A stretch of 39,118 nucleotides of DNA from Streptomyces sp. E2N166 (GCF_003671715.1 NZ_RAIF01000012.1:1308761-1347878), one strand, 5' to 3'; positions 18,007-26,082 are shown, counted from the first letter of the stretch. The notes: generated by a model not told the origin, from the letters alone. A program made the numbers and translations.

Positions 18007-20021
18007 GCGTGGCCTCCGTCCTGGCCGTTCTCACCGTAGGGCTGGTCGTGCGGTCCCGGTGCGTCCGTTGTCCCCGGCGGCCCCTGGGACTCGAACGCCG
18101 ACGGGTTGACGCCGCCCGCGCCCGGACCCGCCTGATGCGGGATACGGGGCTCGTCGGCGTCCGTCCCGGCCGCGTCGGCGGCGGTGTGCGCCTCGCGCTC
18201 GGCGACGACCTCCTTGACCGCCTCCAGGACGCCCCGGTAGCCGGAGCAGCGGCAGAGGTTGCCGCACAGGGCCTGCCGGGCCTCCAGTTCGGTCGGCGCC
18301 GGGTTGCCCTCGAGGAGGTTGTGCAAGGTCATCGCCATGCCGGGCACGCAGAAGCCGCACTGCACCGCGCCGCGCCGCGCGAGCGCCCGCTGCACGTCCG
18401 ACGGCCGCCCGTCGGCGGCGAGGCCCTCGACCGTACGCACCTCGCTGCCGGCACTGGTGACGGCCGGGACCAGGCAGGAGGCGACCAGCCGGCCGTCGAC
18501 CTGCACGTTGCAGGCGCCGCACTCGCCCTGCGAGCAGCCGTCCTTGGCGCCCGCGAGGCCGAGCCGCTCACGCAGCACGTACAGCAGCGACTCGCCGATC
18601 CAGGCGTCGGTGACGGGCCGGTCGGCGCCGTTGACGCGCAGCACGTACGAGGCGAGGGGGTGATCCTCGTGCGGGGCCGGCTCCCGAGAGGCGGCCGGGT
18701 CGGCCGCGGAGGCGAGGACGGCCGGGTCGGTCTCGGAGGCTGCCGGGTCGGTCTCGGTCTCGGAGGCTGCCGGGTCGGTCTCGGTCCGGAGGGCGGTGCG
18801 GGGCTCCGTTTCCGGCTCCCGCTCACGCTCCTGGGCGGGCTCATGCTCCTGCCCCGGCTCATGCTCCTGGGCGGGCTCATGCTCCTGCCCGGGCTCGCGC
18901 TCCTGCCCGGGCTCATGCTCCTGCGCGGGCGCATGCCGGCGCTCCTGCGCGGCGGCCGGCGCCGGGCCCGTCACGGGCTCCTCGGCGGCCTCCCGGCCGG
19001 ATTCCGCCGTCACGTCCTCGCCGGTGTCCGCGGGCGGCTCTGCGGGCCCCTCGAAGGCCTCCTCGGCCCCCTGGGGCTCGTCGGTCACCGTCTCGTCGGC
19101 CGCCATTCCGCCGGCCATCGGTGCCGAGGGTCGGGTCTCCGCGGCGGGTCCCGCGGGCGCTCCGACGTACGGACCGGCCGCCGGCTCGGGCGCCCGGGGT
19201 GCGGACGCGGCCGCTTCGGACGACCGCTCGTAGCCGCCCGGTGCGGCCTCGGCCGCGCGGTCGCCCCAAGGCTGTCCGGCCGGCTGGGTCGCCCAGGGCG
19301 CGGGGGCGCCGCCGGGCAGGGTGGCCGGTGCGGTGCCGCCCCACTGCTCGGCCAGGGACGACTGGGTGAACTCGCCCGACTCGTCCGGCAGCTCGCCGTC
19401 GGCGACGGGGATGGACCACTGCCCGGTCACGTCCTGCCCGGTCACGTCCTGGTCGGACGCGGCATCGGCCTCGGGCGGCGCGGTGCCGTCGGAGGCCGCG
19501 GCCTCGGAGAAGTCCCACTGGCCGGTGGCCCCGGGCCGGTACGAGAACCGGTCGCCCTGCCCGGCGTGCACGTCGTACGGCGCGTTCGTGTCGTACGGCG
19601 CGCTCCCGCCGTACGGGTCCTGCCGCGGGTACTCGGCGTACCCCTGGTGAGCGGCGGGCTCCTGGTGAGCGGCGGGCTCCTGCCCCGCGTCCGGGACGTG
19701 CCACTGCGCGCCGTCCACGGGTGCGGCCGGCATCGCCCAGGTGCCGGTGGCCGCCGGGTCGGTGCCGGCGGTGGTGGCGGGCGCGACCGTGATCTGCGGC
19801 GGCACATAGCCGTGCCCGGGTGCGGCGAGCGGGCTGTCGGCGGAGGCGAGGAGCGCGTCCACGCCGCCCTCGGGGAGCTTCACGAAGGCGGTGGCGCCGT
19901 CGTCGTAGTCGCCCTGGGGCAGCGGGTCCCAGCGGCCGCCGCTGGGGGGCGTGCCCCCTCCGTACTGATCGCCGTGCCGGTCCTGATCGCCGTGCCGGTC
20001 GTCGTGCTGGTCGTCGGTCAC
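18003..20021 (-). CDS. [2Fe-2S] subunit of XDH-like complex with a ~450-residue disordered N-terminal extension
   Basis: The last 218 of 672 residues form a CoxS/XdhC-type subunit. The plant-ferredoxin cluster has Cys496, 501, 504 and 516 (GCSQGECGAC) and the helical cluster has Cys555, 558, 590 and 592 (CGFCVPG, NLCRCSG). The family is normally about 160 residues. Here about 454 residues precede it, rich in Pro, Ala, Glu, Gln and Gly and without predicted fold. Features include recurring Trp motifs (TGTWAMP, AQWHVP, TGQWDFS, TGQWSIP) and six EPxQE(H/R) units at 368-400. GTG at 20021 overlaps the FAD-subunit stop (GTGA), which fixes the start and shows that the extension is translated as part of this gene. 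It would transfer electrons between the Mo and FAD subunits. Confidence 0.88.
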   Translation of the reverse strand: MTDDQHDDRHGDQDRHGDQYGGGTPPSGGRWDPLPQGDYDDGATAFVKLPEGGVDALLASADSPLAAPGHGYVPPQITVAPATTAGTDPAATGTWAMPAAPVDGAQWHVPDAGQEPAAHQEPAAHQGYAEYPRQDPYGGSAPYDTNAPYDVHAGQGDRFSYRPGATGQWDFSEAAASDGTAPPEADAASDQDVTGQDVTGQWSIPVADGELPDESGEFTQSSLAEQWGGTAPATLPGGAPAPWATQPAGQPWGDRAAEAAPGGYERSSEAAASAPRAPEPAAGPYVGAPAGPAAETRPSAPMAGGMAADETVTDEPQGAEEAFEGPAEPPADTGEDVTAESGREAAEEPVTGPAPAAAQERRHAPAQEHEPGQEREPGQEHEPAQEHEPGQEHEPAQEREREPETEPRTALRTETDPAASETETDPAASETDPAVLASAADPAASREPAPHEDHPLASYVLRVNGADRPVTDAWIGESLLYVLRERLGLAGAKDGCSQGECGACNVQVDGRLVASCLVPAVTSAGSEVRTVEGLAADGRPSDVQRALARRGAVQCGFCVPGMAMTLHNLLEGNPAPTELEARQALCGNLCRCSGYRGVLEAVKEVVAEREAHTAADAAGTDADEPRIPHQAGPGAGGVNPSAFESQGPPGTTDAPGPHDQPYGENGQDGGHA
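18821..18920 (-). repeat. In-frame 18-bp tandem repeat coding EPxQEx units
   Basis: Residues 368-400 of the Fe-S subunit consist of six-residue units of the type EPGQEH/EPAQEH encoded by near-identical 18-base repeats. Such arrays change in copy number by slippage, so length variation between strains is expected. Confidence 0.75.
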
Positions 20022-20911
20022 GACAGCGCCCTCCCCAGTGCTCGTCGGGCCAGCGCGGCGACGGTGCGCCGCAGGTGCAGTACGGCCGGCGGGAGCTGCG
20101 GTACGGAGCCGTCCTCGGCCGGGGCCGCGTCGGGGATGCAAGCGGCGGCGACGTACTCGCCGAAGGCGCTCAGCGCCTCCGGGACGATCGCGCGGCCGTT
20201 GTCCCAGTCGATGAGGGAGGCCACCCACTGCTCGGCCTCCAGGGGGCGCAGCGGCATCGGCGCGATGGCGCCGACGGCGCACCGCACCCCGCGCCGGGCG
20301 GGGTCGAGGACCAGCGACACGGAGGCCATCGCGCGGCCCGGGCCGGTCCGGCCGGTCGCCTTCAGGAAGACCTGCGGCGCGTGCAGCAGCGGCACGCGCA
20401 CGTAGCCGATGAGTTCGCCCGCGCGGAGCATCTCCATGCCGGCCAGCAGGTGTGACACCGGCATTTCCCGGCGGGCCCCGTCCGGGCCCGCGATGATCAG
20501 CGTCGCCTCCAGTGCGGCCAGCACCGGCAGCGCGTCGCCGGTGGGTGCGGCCGAGGCGATGTTGCCGCCCAGGGTGCCCGCGTTGCGGATCTGCGGGGGT
20601 CCGGCGGCGCGCGCGGCGGCGGCGAGCGCCGGGATGAGCGCGGCGAAGTCGGGGCGCCCCATGCGGGCGTGGGTGAGTCCCGCGCCCAGCAGCGCGTGAC
20701 CGTCCTGGTACTGCCAGCCGCGGATCTCGCTGATCCGGCCGAGGCCCACCAGCGCGGCGGGCCTGAGCTGGCCGGAGTTGACGGCGGTCATCAGGTCGGT
20801 GCCGCCCGCGACCGGAACGGCGGCGGGCATGGCGGCCAGTGCCGCCACGGCCTCGTCCAGTGTCGTGGGCAGCGTGACGGCCTGCGCCGCCTGCGGTGCG
20901 TGCGTGGTCAA
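20018..20911 (-). CDS. FAD-binding (CoxM-type) subunit of XDH-like complex
   Basis: The 297-residue flavoprotein subunit shows VPVAGGTDLM near residue 33 and NAGTLGGNIASAAPTGD near 110, the two FAD-contacting loops of the xanthine dehydrogenase/CO dehydrogenase medium-subunit family. A C-terminal CO_deh_flav_C-like region follows. The TTG at 20911 (start of TTHAPQ) is chosen on family resemblance, with GGAAGGGG upstream. The GTG at 20938 would add nine residues and cannot be excluded. It is the first gene of the three-gene operon; its stop overlaps the Fe-S subunit start. It should pass electrons from the Fe-S clusters to an acceptor such as NAD or oxygen. Confidence 0.87.
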   Translation of the reverse strand: MTTHAPQAAQAVTLPTTLDEAVAALAAMPAAVPVAGGTDLMTAVNSGQLRPAALVGLGRISEIRGWQYQDGHALLGAGLTHARMGRPDFAALIPALAAAARAAGPPQIRNAGTLGGNIASAAPTGDALPVLAALEATLIIAGPDGARREMPVSHLLAGMEMLRAGELIGYVRVPLLHAPQVFLKATGRTGPGRAMASVSLVLDPARRGVRCAVGAIAPMPLRPLEAEQWVASLIDWDNGRAIVPEALSAFGEYVAAACIPDAAPAEDGSVPQLPPAVLHLRRTVAALARRALGRALS

Positions 20912-20938
20912 TCCGACTGCCCCTTCCCGCTGTCCCAC

Positions 20939-21172
20939 CTGGTCCCGCCCATGTGGCCGTACGGTACGACCTCACAGGGCGGACGTGGCAACTCTGGCAC
21001 ATCTTTGCAGGGCCCGAACGCGGGGGTCCGCTAGGAGGCATTCGCCCACCTCGTCGGCGAGATGGTCCGATTTAGCACAGGATCTCTGGCAATCAGCCGA
21101 CAATCAGAGGTGAGCACGATGAGCGAGAGTTGCCACTCCTCTGTGGCGTTTCGGGGCTTTCTCCCTACTTGC
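20939..21172. other. Intergenic region upstream of the XDH-like operon
   Basis: This region presumably holds the promoter of the minus-strand oxidoreductase operon. It contains two CAATCAG direct repeats (21090-21096 and 21101-21107) spaced 11 bases apart, flanked by CTCTG/CAGAG arms. A plus-strand ATG at 21119 has a good Shine-Dalgarno (GAGGTGAG), but its frame runs on antisense to the hexosaminidase gene, so it is not called as a gene. Confidence 0.4.
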
Positions 21173-21250
21173 GCGCCTTACTTGTGCGCTTTACCTGTAC
21201 GCCTTGCTTGTACGTCTTGCCTGCTCGCCTTGCCCGTCCGCCTTACTTGT
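21173..21250. repeat. Six tandem copies of a degenerate 13-bp repeat
   Basis: Six consecutive 13-base units begin at 21173, 21186, 21199, 21212, 21225 and 21238. The consensus is nCGCCTTrCyTGT on the plus strand. Every unit keeps the CTT core with G/A-C following, and a partial unit precedes them (21160-21172). The last unit covers the hexosaminidase stop codon (21243-21245). The array is T-rich on the plus strand compared with its surroundings. Confidence 0.8.
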
Positions 21251-22856
21251 TCGGCGGCGGCCCGTCGATCGGCCGGCCGAGCACACCGGGCCGCCGCTGC
21301 CAGGGCAGCGGACCGCCGGGCGGCCGGTAGCCGACGCCCAGGGCGTCAAGTCGCCGGTAGTGGGCGGCCATCCGGCGCTCGAAGCCGGCGAAGTCCCGGT
21401 CGGCCGGGGCGGGCAGGGCGCTCCAGGCGACCTCGGCGAACGCGGCGAGCCTCGGGAACGTCTGGTAGTCCACGCGCGCCTGGTTCTCCATCACCTCGGT
21501 CCACACGTTCGCCTGGGTGCCGAGCACGTGCCCGGACTCGTCCGGCGTCAGCTCCGCGGGCACCGGCTCGAACCGGTAGACGTCCTCCAGGGTGCGCACG
21601 AAGCCGATCGGCACGGGTTCGTCCGCGCCCGCGTGCTGCCGGTGGTCCAGGTACACCTGCTGCTCGGGGCACATGACGACGTCGTGTCCCGCGCGCGCGG
21701 CGGCGACCCCGCCGGCGTACCCGCGCCAGGAGGACACGGCCGCGCCCTTGGCCAGTCCGCCCTCCAGGATCTCGTCCCAGCCGATGAGCCGGCGTCCGCG
21801 TTCGGCGAGCCAGGTGTCGAAGTGCTGGATGAACCAGGCCTGGAGTTCGTCCTCGTCGGCGAGGGCGAGTTCCTCGATGCGTGCCTGCGCGGTGGCCGAG
21901 CGCCGCCACTGGTCCTTGGGGCATTCGTCACCGCCGATGTGGATGAACTCCGAGGGGAAAAGCTCCAGGAGTTCCTCGAACACGCCCTCGTAGAAACGCA
22001 GTGTGTTCTCGGTGGGGGCGAGTACGTTCGGGGAGACACCCCAGGTGTCCCAGACGGAGAGAGCGGTGGTGTCGATCACATCGGTGTTGCCGAGTTCCGG
22101 ATACGCGGCGATGGCGGCCTGCGAGTGTCCGGGTACGTCGATTTCGGGGACGACGGTGATGTGCCGCTCGGCGGCGTAGGCGACGATCTCCCGGATGTCG
22201 TCCTGGGTGTAGAAACCGCCGTGGGGCTTGTCCTCCCAGAGCGGCGAGGCGCGGTGGCCGTATTTGGTGCGCGCCCGCCAGGAGCCGGTCCCGGTGAGCT
22301 TCGGATGGCGTTCGATCTCCACGCGCCAGCCCTGGTCGTCCGTCAGATGGAAGTGCAGGACGTTCAGTTTGTGGACGGCCATCAGGTCCAGGTAACGCAG
22401 GACGCCGTCCTTGGGCATGAAGTGCCGGGCGACGTCCAGCATCAGGCCGCGCCAGCGGAAGCGGGGCGCGTCCTCGATGCGGACCAGCGGCAGCCGCCAC
22501 CGGCGGCCGGGCAGCGGGGCGCGCCGGAAGGCGTCCGGGCCGAGCAGTTGCCGGAGCGTCTGAGCGCCCCAGAAGAGGCCGTCCGGACCACCGCCCGTCA
22601 GGTGCACGCCCGTCGGTTCGACGACGAGGCGGTATCCCTCGGCGCCCAGCTCACCGTCGAGGGACAGGCGGACGACGTCGTCGCCCCCCGTCCCGGGCGG
22701 GAACGGCAGGCCGGTCGCGGCACCCAAAGTGGCGCGCAGCCAGCGCTCGGTGTGCTCCGTACCGTCGTCCGCCACCACCTCGGTGTGCGGGCCGAGACCG
22801 AAGAAGCCGTCCTCGTGGCCGGTCACTTGCCGTGGCTGGGGAATCACGTCTGTCAC
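21243..22856 (-). CDS. Beta-N-acetylhexosaminidase, glycoside hydrolase family 20
   Basis: The 537-residue enzyme has an N-terminal GH20b alpha/beta domain (about 1-125) and a (beta/alpha)8 GH20 catalytic domain starting at FRWRGLMLDVARHF. The Asp310-Glu311 pair in HIGGDECPK is the substrate-assisted catalytic pair, and HFHLTDDQGWR and EIDVPGHSQ are the other active-site strands. No signal peptide is visible, so it should act in the cytoplasm on imported chitobiose or related N-acetylglucosamine oligosaccharides. GTG at 22856 has AAGGA just upstream inside the end of the permease gene, with one base between the genes. It is the last gene of the sugar ABC operon, which supports coupled import and hydrolysis. 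Confidence 0.93.
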   Translation of the reverse strand: MTDVIPQPRQVTGHEDGFFGLGPHTEVVADDGTEHTERWLRATLGAATGLPFPPGTGGDDVVRLSLDGELGAEGYRLVVEPTGVHLTGGGPDGLFWGAQTLRQLLGPDAFRRAPLPGRRWRLPLVRIEDAPRFRWRGLMLDVARHFMPKDGVLRYLDLMAVHKLNVLHFHLTDDQGWRVEIERHPKLTGTGSWRARTKYGHRASPLWEDKPHGGFYTQDDIREIVAYAAERHITVVPEIDVPGHSQAAIAAYPELGNTDVIDTTALSVWDTWGVSPNVLAPTENTLRFYEGVFEELLELFPSEFIHIGGDECPKDQWRRSATAQARIEELALADEDELQAWFIQHFDTWLAERGRRLIGWDEILEGGLAKGAAVSSWRGYAGGVAAARAGHDVVMCPEQQVYLDHRQHAGADEPVPIGFVRTLEDVYRFEPVPAELTPDESGHVLGTQANVWTEVMENQARVDYQTFPRLAAFAEVAWSALPAPADRDFAGFERRMAAHYRRLDALGVGYRPPGGPLPWQRRPGVLGRPIDGPPPNK

Positions 22857-22857
22857 G

Positions 22858-23703
22858 TCAGTCCTTTACCGCTCCGCCGAGGCCGGAGACGAGTCGTCGT
22901 TGCACGAGTACGAAGAAGACCAGCACCGGAATCGTCATCACCGTGGACGCGGCCATCACACCGCCCCAGTCCGGGTCGTCCGGCTTGTAGAAGACCAGCA
23001 GCGCCATCGGCAGGGTCGACTGGGAGGTGTCGCTGATGATGAACGACTTGGCGAACAGGAAGTCGTTCCAGGTCGAGATGAAGGAGAAGACACTGGTGGC
23101 CACCAGCCCCGGGAAGACCAGCGGGAAAAGGATCTGCCACAGGAATCGCGCCCGGCTCGCGCCGTCGATGTAGGCGGCCTCCTCCAGGGCCTCCGGCACG
23201 GCTTTCACAAACCCTCGCAGCATCCAGATCGCGAACGGCAGCGAGAAGGCGATGTGAGGCAGTATCAGCGACCCCAGCGTGTTCAGCTGGCCGAAGTCCC
23301 TCATGAGGAAGAACAGCGGGATGGTGAGCGCCTCCACGGGCACCATCTGGGCCACCAGGAACATGATCAGCAGGGTGGTCCGGAAACGGAACCGGAAACG
23401 CGTCACCGCGGTCGCCGCGAGGAACGCGATCAGCGCCGAGGCGATCACGACGGTGCCCGCCACAAGCAGGCTGTTGAGGAAGTAACGACCGAATTCCTGC
23501 TGTCCGAAGACCCGCCGGAAGGAATCGAGCGACGGCGCCAGGGTCCACGGACGCGGCTCGCTCGACTCGATCTCCCCGGCCGGTTTGAAGGCGCTCAGCA
23601 CCATCCAGTACAGCGGGAAGGCCACCACGACCGCGATCAGCAGCGCCGAGGCCTCGGCCGCCAGCCGCCACGGTCGGCGCACACGCGCACGCGGAAGATT
23701 CAC
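22858..23703 (-). CDS. Sugar ABC transporter permease (MalG/DasC-like)
   Basis: The 281-residue inner-membrane protein has six predicted helices and the CUT1 EAA loop EALEEAAYIDGASRARFLWQ at about 190-209, which docks with the ATPase. GTG at 23703 has GGGGAGGAGCT immediately upstream and overlaps the first permease stop as GTGA. Together with the adjacent permease and binding protein it forms a CUT1-type oligosaccharide importer. No ATPase gene is in the operon, so it probably uses the shared ATPase MsiK, as other Streptomyces sugar importers do (established family knowledge, inference here). Confidence 0.92.
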   Translation of the reverse strand: MNLPRARVRRPWRLAAEASALLIAVVVAFPLYWMVLSAFKPAGEIESSEPRPWTLAPSLDSFRRVFGQQEFGRYFLNSLLVAGTVVIASALIAFLAATAVTRFRFRFRTTLLIMFLVAQMVPVEALTIPLFFLMRDFGQLNTLGSLILPHIAFSLPFAIWMLRGFVKAVPEALEEAAYIDGASRARFLWQILFPLVFPGLVATSVFSFISTWNDFLFAKSFIISDTSQSTLPMALLVFYKPDDPDWGGVMAASTVMTIPVLVFFVLVQRRLVSGLGGAVKD

Positions 23704-24665
23704 AGCTCCTCCCCTTGGCGGCGCAGCAGCCGCAGGTAGACCAGCGTCACGGCGAGCAGGATCAGCAGCATCACGACGCCGATCGCCGAGCCGAGGCTGT
23801 ACTGCGAGGACGCGAACGCCTTCTGGTAGGCGTAGACGTTGAGGACGAGGTTCTGGCCGGCGATGCCGCCTCCGTTGGTCATGACGTAGATCTGGGTGAA
23901 GACCTTGAAGTCCCAGATGACCGACTGGATGGTGACGACGACCAGGATCGGCCGGAGCATCGGGGCGAGCACCGACCGCCAGATGCGCCACTGCGAGGCG
24001 CCGTCCAGGGCGGCGGCCTCCAGCACCTCGGCCGGCACGGCGCGGATCCCGGCATAGACGGTGACCATGACGAACGGGAAGGAGCACCAGACCACTTCGA
24101 GCAGGACCAGGCCGAAGGCGCTGAAGCGCCCGTACGTCCAGGAGTGGTCGCCGAGGCCCAGCATCCGGTTGACCGGCCCGAAGTCCGGGTCGAACAGCAG
24201 CAGCCACACCGTCGACCCGGTGACCGCCGGGGTCGCCCATGCTCCGAGGGCGGCCATCATCAGCGCGAGCCGGGGCAGGGCACGGACCCGAGTGAGCAGC
24301 ACGGCGAGCGCACACCCGACGGCCAGCGTCGACACCACACAGGCCGCCGCGAACACGACGGTGGCGAGCAGCACCCGCCAGAACTCACCGTCCCCGAACA
24401 ACTCGGCGTAGTTCCCGAACCCCTGGAAGGTGGTCGGTTCACCACCGGACACCTGGGCCTGCGTGTACTCCAGAAAGGAGATCAGCCCGAGCTGATAGAC
24501 GGGGTAGACCAGCAGCCCACCGAGGACGACAAGAGCGGGCGCGAGATACAACCAAGGAACACCGGAGGAGCGCCCGAAGGGGCGCGGGGAACGGCGCGAC
24601 GAGCCACGACGCACCGTCACCGACCCACGCACCGCACCCCCCGAGCCGGAAGGCGACACACTCAT
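23700..24665 (-). CDS. Sugar ABC transporter permease (MalF/DasB-like)
   Basis: The 321-residue protein has six membrane helices beginning at PWLYLAPALVVLGG (about residue 38) and the EAA motif VPAEVLEAAALDGASQWRIW. ATG at 24665 overlaps the binding-protein stop as ATGA, which fixes the start. The first 36 residues are unusually basic (RRGSSRRSPRPFGRSS). They are encoded by a copy of a REP-like extragenic element (24570-24615), suggesting that an element became coding sequence. The rest is typical of CUT1 permeases for di- and oligosaccharides. Confidence 0.92.
   Translation of the reverse strand: MSVSPSGSGGAVRGSVTVRRGSSRRSPRPFGRSSGVPWLYLAPALVVLGGLLVYPVYQLGLISFLEYTQAQVSGGEPTTFQGFGNYAELFGDGEFWRVLLATVVFAAACVVSTLAVGCALAVLLTRVRALPRLALMMAALGAWATPAVTGSTVWLLLFDPDFGPVNRMLGLGDHSWTYGRFSAFGLVLLEVVWCSFPFVMVTVYAGIRAVPAEVLEAAALDGASQWRIWRSVLAPMLRPILVVVTIQSVIWDFKVFTQIYVMTNGGGIAGQNLVLNVYAYQKAFASSQYSLGSAIGVVMLLILLAVTLVYLRLLRRQGEEL
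24570..24615. repeat. REP-like Streptomyces repeat inside the permease coding sequence
   Basis: The stretch beginning GCGCCCGAAGGGGCGCGGGG and continuing through GGCGCGACGAGCCACGACGC matches, from memory, a GC-rich extragenic repeat very common in Streptomyces genomes, usually found downstream of genes. A related copy lies at 28724-28812. Here it encodes about 15 basic residues near the permease N-terminus. Confidence 0.6.
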
Positions 24666-25960
24666 CCGGCGGAGCCGAACGCGTCGTCCATCTTCCGAGC
24701 CGCGTCCCCAGCGGCGGCGCCCACGTCCTTCTTGCCGCTGACCACCTCCTGGAACATCGTCGGCAGCACCTGCGACGAGTCGATCGTCGCCCACGCGGGC
24801 GAGGCCGGGACGAACTTCGTGCCCGCGGCGAGGGTGTCGACGAACGGCTTCACGAACGGCTCCTCGGCCGCGACCCGCTGCCGTACGTCCGTGAAGGTCG
24901 GCAGGAAGCCCATCGCGTCGAACATCTCGCCCTGCGCCCGCTTCGACGCGAGCCGCTTCATCAGGTCGACGGCGAGGGTCCGGTGCGAAGTGCTCTTCAG
25001 GACGCCGATGTTGTTGCCGCCCGCGAAGGCCGGCGCGATCGAACCGGGCTTCACGCCCGGCAGCGGCACGACCGCGTACTCGCCCTTCACCTCCCCGGCC
25101 TCCACGGCCTGGCGGCTGAAGTCGCCGCCTATCGCCATGGCGGCCTTGCCGGAGGCGAACGCGGTGACGGTGTCGTTGCCGCCCATGCCGGCGCACTTCG
25201 CGGCGGGGCAGTTGTCGTCGCCGAAGAGGGACGTGTACGCCTCGATGCCCTTCTGGGCGGCGGCGCTGTCGATCGCCGAGGCGTACGAGCCGCCCTTGCC
25301 GGTGGCGAGTTCACCGCCGCCCGCCCAGATGAAGGGCATCGCGCCGTAGGTGTAGGCGCCGCCGACCGCGATGCCGTAGAGGCCGGGCTTCGCGGCGCGG
25401 ATCTTCTTCGCGGTGGACGCCAGCTCGTCCAGCGACTTGGGGGCCTCGACGCCGAGTTCGCCGAAGACGTCGGTCCGGTAGTACAGGGCGCGGACGCCGA
25501 CGAAGTAGGGGGCGCCGTAGATCTTGCCGTCCACGGTGACGGACTGCCGGGCGGTGGGGTCGGCGTCCTTGGCCTCGTCCCAGGACCCGAAGGCCTCGGT
25601 GACGTCCATCAGCCCGCCGTCCTTGACGTAGCCGGCGGTGTCGGTGTTGCCGTACTCGATGACGTCGGGGGCGCTGTCGGGGTCGTTGAAGGCGGCCTTG
25701 ATGCGCTGGGCGCGGGTCTCGACGGGGATGTACTCGACGTCGACCTTCGTGCCCTTGTGTGCCTTCTCGAAGTCGGCCAGGACCGCGTCGACGACCTTTT
25801 CCTTCGGCTTGGTGTTGACCTCCTGGAAGAGCCAGACCCGTAGCGTGCCGCTCTTCTCGTCCTTGCCGGAGGAGGAGTTGTCGGACGTCTGGGGGGCGCA
25901 GGCGGTCGCGGTGACGACGGCGGCGGCCAGCAATACGGCCAGGCGGGGGGCGAGCTTCAT
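24662..25960 (-). CDS. Sugar-binding lipoprotein of a CUT1 ABC importer
   Basis: The 432-residue extracytoplasmic solute-binding protein (SBP_bac_1 family) has a signal peptide with lipobox ATAC (Cys21) and a Ser/Asp/Lys-rich tether. The mature domain shows LRVWLFQEV at its start, YIPVETRAQRIKAAFNDPDSAPDVIEYGN in outline, and GDFSRQAVEAGEVKGEYAVVPLPG and GGNNIGVLKST later, all typical of maltose/oligosaccharide-binding proteins. Because the operon ends in a GH20 hexosaminidase, the ligand is probably an N-acetylglucosamine oligosaccharide such as chitobiose (inference). ATG at 25960 has GGAGG at about 9 bases. Three palindromes upstream suggest sugar-responsive control. Confidence 0.92.
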   Translation of the reverse strand: MKLAPRLAVLLAAAVVTATACAPQTSDNSSSGKDEKSGTLRVWLFQEVNTKPKEKVVDAVLADFEKAHKGTKVDVEYIPVETRAQRIKAAFNDPDSAPDVIEYGNTDTAGYVKDGGLMDVTEAFGSWDEAKDADPTARQSVTVDGKIYGAPYFVGVRALYYRTDVFGELGVEAPKSLDELASTAKKIRAAKPGLYGIAVGGAYTYGAMPFIWAGGGELATGKGGSYASAIDSAAAQKGIEAYTSLFGDDNCPAAKCAGMGGNDTVTAFASGKAAMAIGGDFSRQAVEAGEVKGEYAVVPLPGVKPGSIAPAFAGGNNIGVLKSTSHRTLAVDLMKRLASKRAQGEMFDAMGFLPTFTDVRQRVAAEEPFVKPFVDTLAAGTKFVPASPAWATIDSSQVLPTMFQEVVSGKKDVGAAAGDAARKMDDAFGSAG

Positions 25961-25982
25961 GGAGTGTTCCTCCGGGCGTGCG

Positions 25983-25997
25983 TTGCAACATATGCAA
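25983..25997. promoter_or_regulatory. TTGCA-n5-TGCAA palindrome upstream of the sugar ABC operon (candidate repressor operator)
   Basis: TTGCA-ACATA-TGCAA is a perfect inverted repeat only 23 bases upstream of the binding-protein start codon, overlapping the likely -10/transcription start region. LacI- and ROK-type sugar repressors use dyads of this type. Confidence 0.5.
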
Positions 25998-26038
25998 TGA
26001 CGGTTTCGCTCTGCACAACACCCAGGAGGTTATGGAGT

Positions 26039-26050
26039 ACATGAACATGT
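26039..26050. promoter_or_regulatory. ACATG-AA-CATGT palindrome upstream of the sugar ABC operon
   Basis: A perfect 5+2+5 inverted repeat lies between the TTGCA palindrome and the dre-like site. Its role is unknown; it could be a second regulator site or chance. Confidence 0.3.
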
Positions 26051-26055
26051 CCACA

Positions 26056-26071
26056 AGAGGTCTCAACCACT
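26056..26071 (-). promoter_or_regulatory. dre-like site (candidate DasR operator) upstream of the sugar ABC/hexosaminidase operon
   Basis: On the minus strand the sequence AGTGGTTGAGACCTCT matches the published DasR consensus (ACTGGTCTAGACCACT, with S at the second and fifteenth bases) at 13 of 16 positions counting that degeneracy. It lies about 100 bases upstream of the operon. DasR is the GntR-family repressor of N-acetylglucosamine genes, which fits a hexosaminidase operon. Confidence 0.5.
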
Positions 26072-26082
26072 TCGTGACAACG

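Noticed and set aside
21173..21250. Could the 13-bp array be a CRISPR array?
   Set aside because: Units are contiguous without spacers, shorter than CRISPR repeats and degenerate. No cas gene is present.
21062..21676. Plus-strand frame with ATG at 21119 and a good Shine-Dalgarno (GAGGTGAG)
   Set aside because: Its product is the translated 13-bp repeat followed by a long antisense reading of the hexosaminidase gene, with Arg/Ser-rich composition and no family resemblance. The GH20 gene on the other strand is certain.
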